From Nymphaea colorata (Eukaryota > Streptophyta > Magnoliopsida > Nymphaeales > Nymphaeaceae): 64,000 bases of DNA. The DNA lies in the NCBI RefSeq assembly GCF_008831285.2, contig NC_045140.1, forward strand, positions 14,309,796 through 14,373,795, in the 5' to 3' direction. A model generated the notes under the pieces. It had not been told where the DNA came from and ran no database searches. It worked only from the letters and a program-made list of their open reading frames with translations. Every line of letters begins with the position of its first letter. The first letter of the stretch is position 1. This document shows positions 19,089-27,974 of the stretch, in pieces. The position numbers and the translations under genes are program-made.

Positions 19089-21659
19089 TCAAATTGATGG
19101 TGAACATCCGCCTATGGTATTGCTCTTGACGAAAGGTACTGGCTTGAATTCTTCCTCAACATCCACTTTTTCATAGCTTTGGCACCCCAAGGCTTGAGTG
19201 CCTCGTTGTCCTGTCAAGGTAACTGGTTCCAAGATTCCATTTTCATGTTTGCCAAGGCCAGTAAATGGCTGGTAGCCATGGCGTATGAGTAAATCCAATC
19301 CTTTCTCATTCTGGCAGAATTTCTTGAACAACGGATGACTTTTGTAACTTGTTTCAAGTTTGGTACCCCTTTTCACCCATACCTGTTTCTTTGGTTTCTG
19401 AATGACCAACCTGCTAAGACTTTGAGATATTTCTTCTTCTTTGCAGACTCGAATACTGGGTACCTCAATTGTATATGTTGGTACCGGAATCATTGGGTGT
19501 ACAAGCCGACTTTCCCTATCCTCTGCATAGATGGTTATAGAATTCCCGTTGTAAGTCCATTTGACACACTGATGTAGAGTGGAGGGAACTGCATTGGTAG
19601 CATGGATCCATGGCCTGCCAAGCAACAAGTTGAAGGAGGGTTCTATATCCACCACATGAAATAAAACCCGATGATACGTCTCAGAAATATTCAAATCCAG
19701 ACATATGCATCCTAGGCATGGTTGTCCTGTCCCGTCATATCCATGGATGAAAATTTTGGATGGAGTATAGTCAGCCTGTCTTATACCCAACTCACGAGCT
19801 GTTTGTTGTGGACAGATGTTCAGGCTTGCTCCACCATCAATTAAAACGTGGGAGACTCTGGTGCCCCTTGTCTCTATCACTATGTGCAAGGCGTCATTGT
19901 GCGATGCACCTCCAGTTGGTAGATCTTTATCAGAGAATATGATCGGACTATTTTCACATAATTCAAAAGCCCATTCATTCCCCCTGTTAGGGCTAAACCC
20001 TCCCTTCTTGACTTCAGGTAAGGGGTCCAATTCATTGAAAATGGATTCTAATGGTTCAGGGTCGCACACTTGTGACTTCTGATCAATCTCTGTCAGATGG
20101 TCTTGTTTAACCAGTCCGGTTTGTGCATTGATGGATCCTTTATCATGTTTGAAAAGCAATCCAAAGAAATCCAGGGACGCTGTATCCCTTTTGTTTGTCA
20201 CCATAATTTGACGACCTGTTGAAAATCTGACCATCGAAACTATTCCTTTGCCATGTTTAGGAAAAGGATTCTTGAGAATGTCCGGCTGTTCACTGACCTC
20301 TTTGATTATTTCTTTGTCAACTGCATCTTGCACAATATTTTTAAGTACAAGGCAGTCTTCTGTATCATGTCCTGGAGCGCGATGAAATTTGCAGAATTGC
20401 TCTTTGTTTTTCCCCATCATTGGTGGGGGGTTGGAGACTTTTGGGAGAAACAGAGTACCTCTTTCGATTAGCATATGCATGACCTCTTCATAACTTTGTT
20501 GTAATGGGGTAAATTTTCTATCGTACCCCCATCCAGGATGTTTGTTTTTGGTGCCACTACTACTGCCACTAGCTTTGTCCATTACCCCTTTATTCTTAGG
20601 ATATTCGGACTTTTCTTTCTTGAAGGCTGCAGCGTTGGCCACGATGTTGGCTGGAGCATTCTGACTTCTGCTATTCTTTTTTGTATCTTCCCTTACTTTT
20701 ACCGGGATGACAGCATCAAAAGCTCCATTCTCAATTCCTGCTTCAATGCATTCTGCCCTCTCAGTGAGATCGATGAAAGACTTGATTGGAGCATTGGAAA
20801 TGAGGCTCCTTAATGGTTGTGTCAAATTGTTTACGATCAATCCCAGTGCATGGGATTGAGAGATTGGGTCTCTCATCTTGTTGCAAGAAGACCTCCACCT
20901 CTGAATAAAATCTCTCACCTTTTCACCTGGCCTCTGTTTTAGATAGCATAATGTGGTGATCGTTGGTGCAGTTTCAACGTTTTGAATGAACCTTTCGATG
21001 AAAAGGTTGATTAACATGTCAAAATTTTTCAATTCCACTGGGTTGATGTGTTCCCGATACCATTGTGCTGCAATTCCTTCTAGGCTTCTAGGGAAACATC
21101 GAAAGAGGGCCCTATGATTGTGGCGGAATTTGTAGCATTCAGCAAAGAACATGGCCAAATGTGCCTTTGGGTCTCCATGGCCATCAAATTTGATAAATTT
21201 CTTGGGCAAGTTTTTTATGTGTTTGTCATTTTCGAAGCTTTCGTAGAAATCTTCGCAAGTGAAATTCCTCTTGTTCTTGCCTTTAAGTTGTACTGCATTT
21301 AACTTTTTTTCAACTTCCTGGATTTTTGTTTTCCAGGATTCTTCCTTCTTCTTTTTCTTGGGAGTTTTCGGTTCTTCCTCACTACTAGATTCTGTTGTAG
21401 CGTCTTCAGAAGAGTCTGAACTGCTTGATGAGTACTTTCTTGTTTTCTTCCCTTTCTTTTTGGCTTTTTCTGCCTGCGCTTGTTCTTCATTGAACATGAT
21501 CATGTATTTCCGAAATCTTCTGTATTCCTCAAATTCTGGGTCATTTATTTCCAGCTTGGGAGGTGTTTCTGAGGAGGATTCTTCTCCCCTGTCTCCTATA
21601 AAAGGTTGATCAAGCTCCATTTCACTCCTTCTCCTGCTTTGGCTTCTGGTTTCAACCAT
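19089..21659 (-). CDS. Tat-lineage Gag-protease with C-terminal G-patch
   Basis: 856 residues from MVETRSQSRRRSEM. The open frame extends 39 codons further upstream (to 21776), but that segment is leader-like and the MVETRS start is typical of gypsy gag. A basic and acidic Ser-rich segment (about 60-110) precedes the retrotransposon gag domain at about 155-270 (KFDGHGDPKAHLAMFF). A zinc-binding FCKFHRAPGHDTEDC follows near 420. The aspartic protease begins near 600 with VLIDGGASLNICP, where DGG replaces DSG, a variant common in this lineage. A G-patch-like motif (LIRHGYQPFTGLGKHENG) lies near 785-825. G-patches bind nucleic acid or partner helicases and occur next to protease in some retroviruses. 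No internal stops. Confidence 0.88.
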   Translation of the reverse strand: MVETRSQSRRRSEMELDQPFIGDRGEESSSETPPKLEINDPEFEEYRRFRKYMIMFNEEQAQAEKAKKKGKKTRKYSSSSSDSSEDATTESSSEEEPKTPKKKKKEESWKTKIQEVEKKLNAVQLKGKNKRNFTCEDFYESFENDKHIKNLPKKFIKFDGHGDPKAHLAMFFAECYKFRHNHRALFRCFPRSLEGIAAQWYREHINPVELKNFDMLINLFIERFIQNVETAPTITTLCYLKQRPGEKVRDFIQRWRSSCNKMRDPISQSHALGLIVNNLTQPLRSLISNAPIKSFIDLTERAECIEAGIENGAFDAVIPVKVREDTKKNSRSQNAPANIVANAAAFKKEKSEYPKNKGVMDKASGSSSGTKNKHPGWGYDRKFTPLQQSYEEVMHMLIERGTLFLPKVSNPPPMMGKNKEQFCKFHRAPGHDTEDCLVLKNIVQDAVDKEIIKEVSEQPDILKNPFPKHGKGIVSMVRFSTGRQIMVTNKRDTASLDFFGLLFKHDKGSINAQTGLVKQDHLTEIDQKSQVCDPEPLESIFNELDPLPEVKKGGFSPNRGNEWAFELCENSPIIFSDKDLPTGGASHNDALHIVIETRGTRVSHVLIDGGASLNICPQQTARELGIRQADYTPSKIFIHGYDGTGQPCLGCICLDLNISETYHRVLFHVVDIEPSFNLLLGRPWIHATNAVPSTLHQCVKWTYNGNSITIYAEDRESRLVHPMIPVPTYTIEVPSIRVCKEEEISQSLSRLVIQKPKKQVWVKRGTKLETSYKSHPLFKKFCQNEKGLDLLIRHGYQPFTGLGKHENGILEPVTLTGQRGTQALGCQSYEKVDVEEEFKPVPFVKSNTIGGCSPSI

Positions 21660-21842
21660 AAAGCGGATGTTCACCTTGCAAGAAGAAAAATTGAAAATGT
21701 TAGGATGTGAATTGATGAGAGGTGACAAATTTTGATTACATATTAAAAGAAAGATGAGAATGACAAAACTTGACAAAGTTTAACATAACTTGACAAAACT
21801 TGACAAATTTTGGCTTAATGACAATGAATTAGACATGACAAT

Positions 21843-23054
21843 CTAGGACAGAAGGATAGATGGGCGAACTTCATCCCACCATTTTACATATTCGGGACCC
21901 ATTCCTGGACCAAGGACAAGATACAAGTGAGCAAATGATTCCCAACGTTGCTGGGCATAGGTGTATATCCCGGACCACTCTTCAGTGTCTAGTTCACACT
22001 CCACAATGGCTCCTTCCGACTCAATTGGATATGCCTTCCTCTGACGCAGTGAGAATTGCCTGAGGCAACGCTCCGGATGATATTCAATTATGAAAAACGG
22101 TCCCAATAGAAGACTTCCTCTGACTGGGTTGTAAGTGTATCTTGACTTGATGACCTCTCGATCAAAGAAGTCCCAAATGATGGTGGAGTCATCAACTTCC
22201 TCCATCTTTCTGCGGTAGTGCTCCATACTAGATAACTGACCGTCTGTGTTTTGAAAATGACATGATTGTGGCCCCACATGTTTGTAGAACCATGCTTGCA
22301 GTGCAAAGACACATCCTTCTATCGAGTCTGCATCTCCAATTGAAAATTTGGCCAACCCTCTGTAAAGGAATGCCAAGGCTGCCATTGCTATGGAAATGTG
22401 ACGGACTTGGACATGCCCCCATTTTCTGAAGAGGCGAGCTATGCGGAAATCCATTATGTGTTCTTCATTATTGAAGAAGATAAGACCCACGGTACAAGTC
22501 ACTATGGAGTTTTTGTACTTGTCTGCAACAGTTCTAGATAGTGACGCAGGGTTGACAAATTGGGAGTATGTTTCACCAAGCTCTTGTAGTTGAAGATATT
22601 GATGTCCATCTTTCTCTAGAAAATGCCAACTCCTTTTCCCTGTGAGTTTACGAATCACTTCTAGAGTTTTGACTTGACCTTGGTTTACAAGGAACTGGTC
22701 TTCAATTGGACCTCTTGGGTCACCTTTTGGTTCTGGCAAACCCATAATGTTGGAGAACTCATCAAGAGTGATTGTCATTTCACCCCATGGAAACCAGAAT
22801 GTGTTGGTCCTTGGGTTCCATCTTTCAGCAATTGCATGGATTAGATTGCCATTGATAGGCTGTATGGCAAGACTGACTGCTTCTTCAAGACCGCAATCCT
22901 CTAAGTGATCCGGGAACATACACCGAAAAGTTGGGTACCATGAAAGATACCACTGAGGTAGGTAGACTCCACTTGGGATGATGCGAAGTCCGGATCGGCC
23001 TTGACATGACCCGAATAGGATGTGGTCATATGGGAAGATACTTTCTGAGTCCAT
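21843..23054 (-). CDS. Plant mobile domain (PMD) protein carried by the retrotransposon
   Basis: A 403-residue open frame upstream of gag on the same strand, inside the Tat-lineage element. The stretch FWFPWGEMTITLDEFSNIMG followed by LP (about 86-106) is the hallmark of the plant mobile domain, the module of Arabidopsis MAIN and MAIL1 and of several transposons. Most of the ORF looks like one domain, with conserved Trp and aromatic positions and no signal peptide or membrane segment. Extra ORFs in front of gag are known for Tat/Ogre elements, some with this domain, but their role is unsettled. It ends 183 bp before the gag start and presumably uses the same LTR promoter. No stops, so it has been kept intact longer than the frameshifted pol. 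Confidence 0.85.
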   Translation of the reverse strand: MDSESIFPYDHILFGSCQGRSGLRIIPSGVYLPQWYLSWYPTFRCMFPDHLEDCGLEEAVSLAIQPINGNLIHAIAERWNPRTNTFWFPWGEMTITLDEFSNIMGLPEPKGDPRGPIEDQFLVNQGQVKTLEVIRKLTGKRSWHFLEKDGHQYLQLQELGETYSQFVNPASLSRTVADKYKNSIVTCTVGLIFFNNEEHIMDFRIARLFRKWGHVQVRHISIAMAALAFLYRGLAKFSIGDADSIEGCVFALQAWFYKHVGPQSCHFQNTDGQLSSMEHYRRKMEEVDDSTIIWDFFDREVIKSRYTYNPVRGSLLLGPFFIIEYHPERCLRQFSLRQRKAYPIESEGAIVECELDTEEWSGIYTYAQQRWESFAHLYLVLGPGMGPEYVKWWDEVRPSILLS

Positions 23055-23803
23055 CTAGACAAGAGAAGGTATTAGACTTTGACATGAATTGACCCAATAG
23101 AGACTCGAGAAGAGTTTTGACATTGGGTTTGGACATGGACTTAGGGGCAAAGTAAAACATCACATGCGTCCAAACAAGCAGTTAATGAAAAATTGATAAT
23201 GCAATTCCTAGGACTCTTGCCTATATGCATTATTTTGAAAATTGGTCTTGGAACCTATGGAAAATAAATGGGTAAATGATTCTAATTTATAGTACTAGCA
23301 TTGACTCCTCCAAGGGTTTTCTAGATTTGGGCTCTCCATTTCTCCTTGTTCACCCATCGATATACCGGGACTATTGTCCGTTTCGGTACTAATGGGGGGA
23401 CTTCTCAGTCCAATTGGGTGGTCCAGTTGTAAGGCTATATCTTGGACTAATGTCCTAGAAATAGCCCGGCAACATGATGACCGGGATATGATATAGGTAA
23501 GGATTTGTTTTTCAAAATTCATGAGAAGATGCAAAATAGATGGCTCTATTGCATACATTCCTAAGAGATAGATTTGAAATTTTGAGAGCATACATGGGCT
23601 GCATACAATCCTTAAATTGAGGAGGGGTAGGATAAATTGAAATGAATGAGGTTCATGAAATCTCCTCAATGTACACTACATGATGTCGGTATGCATTTTT
23701 GTGAGTTTAATTTTTTTTTTTTTTTTTTTTTGTGCAATTGATGTCCGACATTGGTGAAAATAACTCATATATGATCCAAATAAGTCTTTAGACAAACAAT
23801 GAC
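23055..23803 (-). other. Leader of the Tat-lineage element
   Basis: About 750 bp of non-coding sequence between the primer site and the PMD ORF. It holds a run of 21 T on the + strand (23711-23731), A on the element's own strand. No other structure recognised. Confidence 0.6.
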
Positions 23804-23823
23804 GGGTCCCACCGGGTGTGCCA
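23804..23823 (-). other. Primer binding site of the Tat-lineage element
   Basis: Read on the - strand: TGGCACACCCGGTGGGACCC, two bases after the LTR terminal ...GCGAACA. The TGGC start and layout match Tat/Ogre primer sites, which use a tRNA other than initiator Met. The exact tRNA is not identified. Confidence 0.65.
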
Positions 23824-26264
23824 TCTGTTCGCACCCCACTCCCTTTTCAAGAAGGTCGAAATGCGAGTCAGCAAAATTCTTTTAAAATTGGGGTTTTGAG
23901 AAAATTTTCAAGAGAAAGGGATCCGCTCGTCGGTACGAGATCCAACCGTTCCTGCCGCCTTTAACAGGGGTAATTAGACCAAGGACTAAAGATCATTTGG
24001 ATCATATACGAGTTATTGATGTAAGTCCTATATGCTTATGCATTGAGGTTTTGGATTCAAGAACCGAAATTCATTTTTTTGAATAAATGAATTTGAATAT
24101 TGGGGGTTTTCAAGTTGGTTTAAAATCCTTTGTTTTGGTGTTATTTGAAACACATAATTCTTGAGGATTTTTGAAGATTTGGAATTGAGTTCTTTGTTGT
24201 GAACTCTAGATGATGATGATCATCTTATGATAAAAATTGATTTTGAACTCTTCTTTTGTCAAATCATGTGATTTGTAGAATTCATTCTTTTGAAAGAACA
24301 TAGGTTCCAAATTGTTAGAAAACATGTTGTTTTTCAAATGCACTTTGGCCAAAAGATTATGAATGCATTGCTTGTGTTTTCTTTTGAAGTTAAGTGAAGT
24401 TTACAAATTCTCATTGCAATATGACTTGGTCACTTTTTGCAACTTAAATTTGAATCACTTAATTTCTTGAGAATGTGCATGTGGTGCCATTGATTTTGAG
24501 TGAAAGTGAATGCATGAAACGAGAATGGAAACTATATGGAACATTCATTCTTCTCTCTCTCATAATCCATCAAGATTCATTCATATGAAACATACATTCT
24601 TCACTCCCTCATAATCTCTCAAAGTCCGTATTGCACGTCATACAATCTATACATGAAGATTGATTAAAATGTAGGACTTTCTCTATATGTGCTCATTATA
24701 TGATTAAGCACATGAATTAGAGATGTAGTCCATAAGCTTGAGGCTTGACATAAAATTATCAAAATGATGAAAATATATAAATGATGTCAAGTTCAATCTT
24801 TGAAACGGATGGGAGACATGGATGACGTCCACTTTTGTCTCAAAATAGCTAAAAATCAGACCTTGTGTTGATTTAAATAGCTGAAAATTGTGGACATTGA
24901 TTCCAATAAGGACTTGTTTCTTAGATAGAAACAATGAGTTTTTCAAATCTATTCAAATTCCAGATTTCGTAGTAATGAAATCATCAACTCCTTTGGATGA
25001 TTCTAGGATGGTTGGTATTTCAAATACGTAAATTTTGATATTCTTAAACCAATTCCTATAAAACATGGTCTGATTTCAACAACATACATACATCTTACGT
25101 ATGGGTTTGCTGAAATTAAGTAAAAATGAAATGAAAGTAATTTATAATCTTGCACTAGAAAAATCAATAAAAATGGCCAATTTCCTTAAAGACCGGTTTG
25201 GAAACATGTTCCAACCTGATTTTAAGGGAGGAATGTAATTTTTGACAAGAAATCAGATGCATATATATATGTACATATATAACAATGTATACATATACGT
25301 ACCTTACTTTTCAAAATGAAATTTTATCAAGGGACCGCATGACTCATGAATCATGATGATTCATGGCTGGGTTCTTTTATGTAGGAAGATTGAGAACTTG
25401 TTTCAAATCTTCCCTACTACCCTTGATTAATTAAATTGAAAGACATGAATCAAAATGACTGTGAATAAGAAAGAAAATAAAACAATACTCAAGCTTATTC
25501 GTCCATCATTTCGCCACGCAAGGGTGGATCACATTCATAAAAAACGTATCCATCCCTTATAGGCATTTTCATCATACGTGATGTAGCAAAATCACTTTCT
25601 CACCGTGGGATTCTCTCATGGTAGGGAGTTCAAAATGGTATTAAGTTGGTTCCTTTGAAAGGGACGTGGCCTTGGGGCCCATTTCGAAATTTGATACTTG
25701 GGTTCATATTTAAGAAAAACCGACATATGCATGCATTATGCATTAACATGTACATTGAAGCGTAGGTTTCCCTTAGCTGGACATCATTCCCAGCCGTAAG
25801 CAAATGAAAATAAACCCTCCCACGAATTGTTGGAATTAAAATAAATCAACAATAAGCTAAAGTAGAAGAGAAGTGAGTTAAGATCACCTACCTTGCGGTC
25901 GGTCTTGATGTTTGTCTTTCGTCTTCACTTGTTTTCTAACCCAAGCAATCCTAAGCAAGAATCCAACCGTGGATTCAAGCTTAGCAAAGCTAGAATAAGA
26001 AATAGCTTGCTTGCTGGAATTTGGAGTGGTAAAGAGGGCTTCTCACCACGAAAATCCTAAGTAAGGGTTCACTTAAGCACCCTAACTTAGCAAAATCAAT
26101 GGGGAGAATAGAAGAAAGTGAAGAAGAGAATGAGAGAAAAAGGGGAAGGGGGCTTGGACGAACCTCTTCTCTCTTCCTTGGCTTCTCCCTCCTAGCTCCT
26201 TGGCTGCAGCAATTTGATAGAATGCTCCAAAATTTCGTCCTCCCCCTTAGTGGCCAAGGGGAGG

Positions 26265-26272
26265 TTTATATA
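26265..26272 (-). promoter_or_regulatory. TATA box of the Tat-lineage LTR
   Basis: TATATAAA on the - strand, followed by CCTCCCC and a pyrimidine/purine-rich leader. It is correctly oriented for the PMD-gag-pol frames and lies about 1.4 kb inside the outer LTR edge. The start site is expected near 26235. Confidence 0.55.
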
Positions 26273-26373
26273 GAGGAGGAGGTGGGTTCAACCACCTTCT
26301 TAACTCACCTTGGGAACTTACTTAAGACCTTGGGGACTTGTAAAATGAGTTAAATAGACTTTAAAGGCTCTAA

Positions 26374-27141
26374 TTGACCATTTCTCAGCCCATTTCCACG
26401 AGCTAGGTGGGCTGGGCTAGGTTTGGTCAACTTGGGTTCAGACCTAGGTGACCATTTTGACCAAAATTTTGGACGAAAATGCCCTTACACAGGGTTTTGC
26501 CCTTATTTTATACTATTTATTTTTTTTTTGTTTGAAATCGAGCTTATAAGGTTAAAACCTAGTTACTAAGCTCCAAATGCCATTGAATTATGATAATTAA
26601 ATTTAAATTTTAATAAAATTTAAAAATTTTATCAAATTTGGTTCAAAAAGGGTATTTTCGTCCAAAACTTGATTGAAAATGGATTTCAACTGAATCAAAC
26701 TTTCACTTGAGAAATTCAATTTAAATTTGGTATTTGATTCAAGCATTTGACAAATTCAAATGTTTATTTGCCTTTCATAAACCATTTTAGGCTTTTTAAT
26801 CTTAAGTTGACCGCAGAAGGGCAAAATTGTCCAAATTGATCAATTTCTACCAATTGACCAAAGTCAAAGCTCATTTGCAAGTAGTTTGACTTTATTTGAG
26901 GTAATTTGATAAATTTGGGTCAAGAAAGCTCTTAATTGAGCTAAATTGTACTTTGACTGAGTTTAGTCAAAGTGGGTTTGGTTCGGTCAAAGTCTATTTT
27001 CGTCCATTAATTGGATCATGAGACAGACTTACGTTTTGACTATGTTGAGCCCATTGTGACCGAACCTAGCTGGAATTGGCACCACATTTGAGTGCACCCG
27101 GGTCAAACCTACTTGGATTAAGTAGGTTAGGTGAGTTTGAC
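26374..27141. promoter_or_regulatory. Cluster of 14 TTGAC (W-box core) motifs in the Tat-lineage U3
   Basis: TTGAC/GTCAA cores start at 26374, 26426, 26457, 26807, 26854, 26863, 26886, 26919, 26953, 26966, 26986, 27036, 27102 and 27137. About 1.5 would be expected by chance in 768 bp at equal base frequencies. All lie 100-880 bp upstream of the TATA box on the element's strand, where an enhancer should be. Three further cores occur at 27313-27436. Binding by WRKY factors is inferred from the motif only. Confidence 0.5.
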
Positions 27142-27662
27142 CAGTCTAGTAATTGCTTCCTTGGAAATGATTTTTTTCTTTAAGGAGGATCTGGTTAAAG
27201 AAGAGAGAGAGACATAAATGTCTCTCTTTTCCTAGGTTTCTCCTTTATTTCTTCTTGAAAATGACTTTTCTTCAATTAATTTGAGAGAAAATATTTATTT
27301 ATTATTTTTTTTTTGACATGGAGGGGGGCATGGCCCCTGGGGAGGGCTCTTGACCACACGGGCTAGGTGGGGCCCACACGTGGGTCCCACGTAGCATTTT
27401 AGACTGAATTAGATCCAATTCTTGGATCTAAGTCAAAATTTGCATTTTGTAATTGGATTTGGATTTCAAATGACATTTGCAATTGAATTTGGACTCGTAA
27501 TCCTGCATTGGGATTCGTGTATCGGGTTAAATTCACGATTTGAATCTAATTGTTCTTTAGATTCGAAATTGGCTTTGAAATTGCAAATTTTCACAATTCT
27601 TTTGTGAAATTTTCACATTGCTTCAAGTTTGATGTGGAAAAATTTGGGGTGTTAACAGTATG

Positions 27663-27974
27663 TAAAGAAAAGAAGAACTCAAGCAAATACTAGAGACAAT
27701 CATGTACGTGGTTCGGCATTCAATTGCCTACGTCCACGGGAAGAAGGAGCTCTTATTGAATGAGAAATTTTCCTGCCACGCTCGTTACATGGTAAAGCAT
27801 CAATTTATAGAGAGTGTAGTTACCGTTAATATTTTGGTAAGCAATAACAAGGGAAGGAAATCAATAGACATGGCAACCCAGCACAATGAAAGCAACCCGA
27901 AGGAACCAACGGTCATCTTCAATCATGAATTGGGTTTCCAATTAAAAGAGCCTCCTTCCGTTAACCGCTCAACA
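27663..27974 (-). repeat. 3' LTR of the copia element
   Basis: 312 bp, identical to 32600-32911. Read on the element's strand it begins TGTTGAGCGG and ends TTTCTTTA, so the termini are TG...TA, not TG...CA; the target duplication and the primer-site spacing both fix this end. The polyprotein stop codon lies at bases 4-6 of this LTR. Confidence 0.95.

Larger units (their letters stand above)
14618..27657 (-). mobile_element. Tat/Ogre-lineage Ty3/gypsy retrotransposon, 3' LTR not found
   Basis: On the - strand, in order: LTR (27657-23826), primer site (23823-23804), leader, plant-mobile-domain ORF, gag-protease ORF, pol ORF with RT, RNase H, a second archaeal-type RNase H and integrase, then a 3' untranslated stretch that ends in the assembly gap. 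The second RNase H and the separate gag-pro and pol frames are hallmarks of the Tat lineage. No second copy of the 3.8 kb LTR is visible at low coordinates, so the 3' end is deleted or lost in the gap. One frameshift splits integrase, so the copy is probably dead as assembled. Confidence 0.85.
23826..27657 (-). repeat. 5' LTR of the Tat-lineage element (3832 bp)
   Basis: On the + strand the segment starts TGTTCGCACCCC and ends GGGGTGTTAACA, an 8-of-10-type terminal inverted repeat with TG...CA ends. The inner end abuts the primer site and the outer end abuts the copia target duplication. A TATA box on the - strand at 26265-26272 divides it into about 1.4 kb U3 and 2.4 kb R-U5. No partner LTR exists in the window, so boundaries rest on these signals, not on a repeat comparison. 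It contains no gene; the short frame at 26099-26353 is not convincing. Confidence 0.7.
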
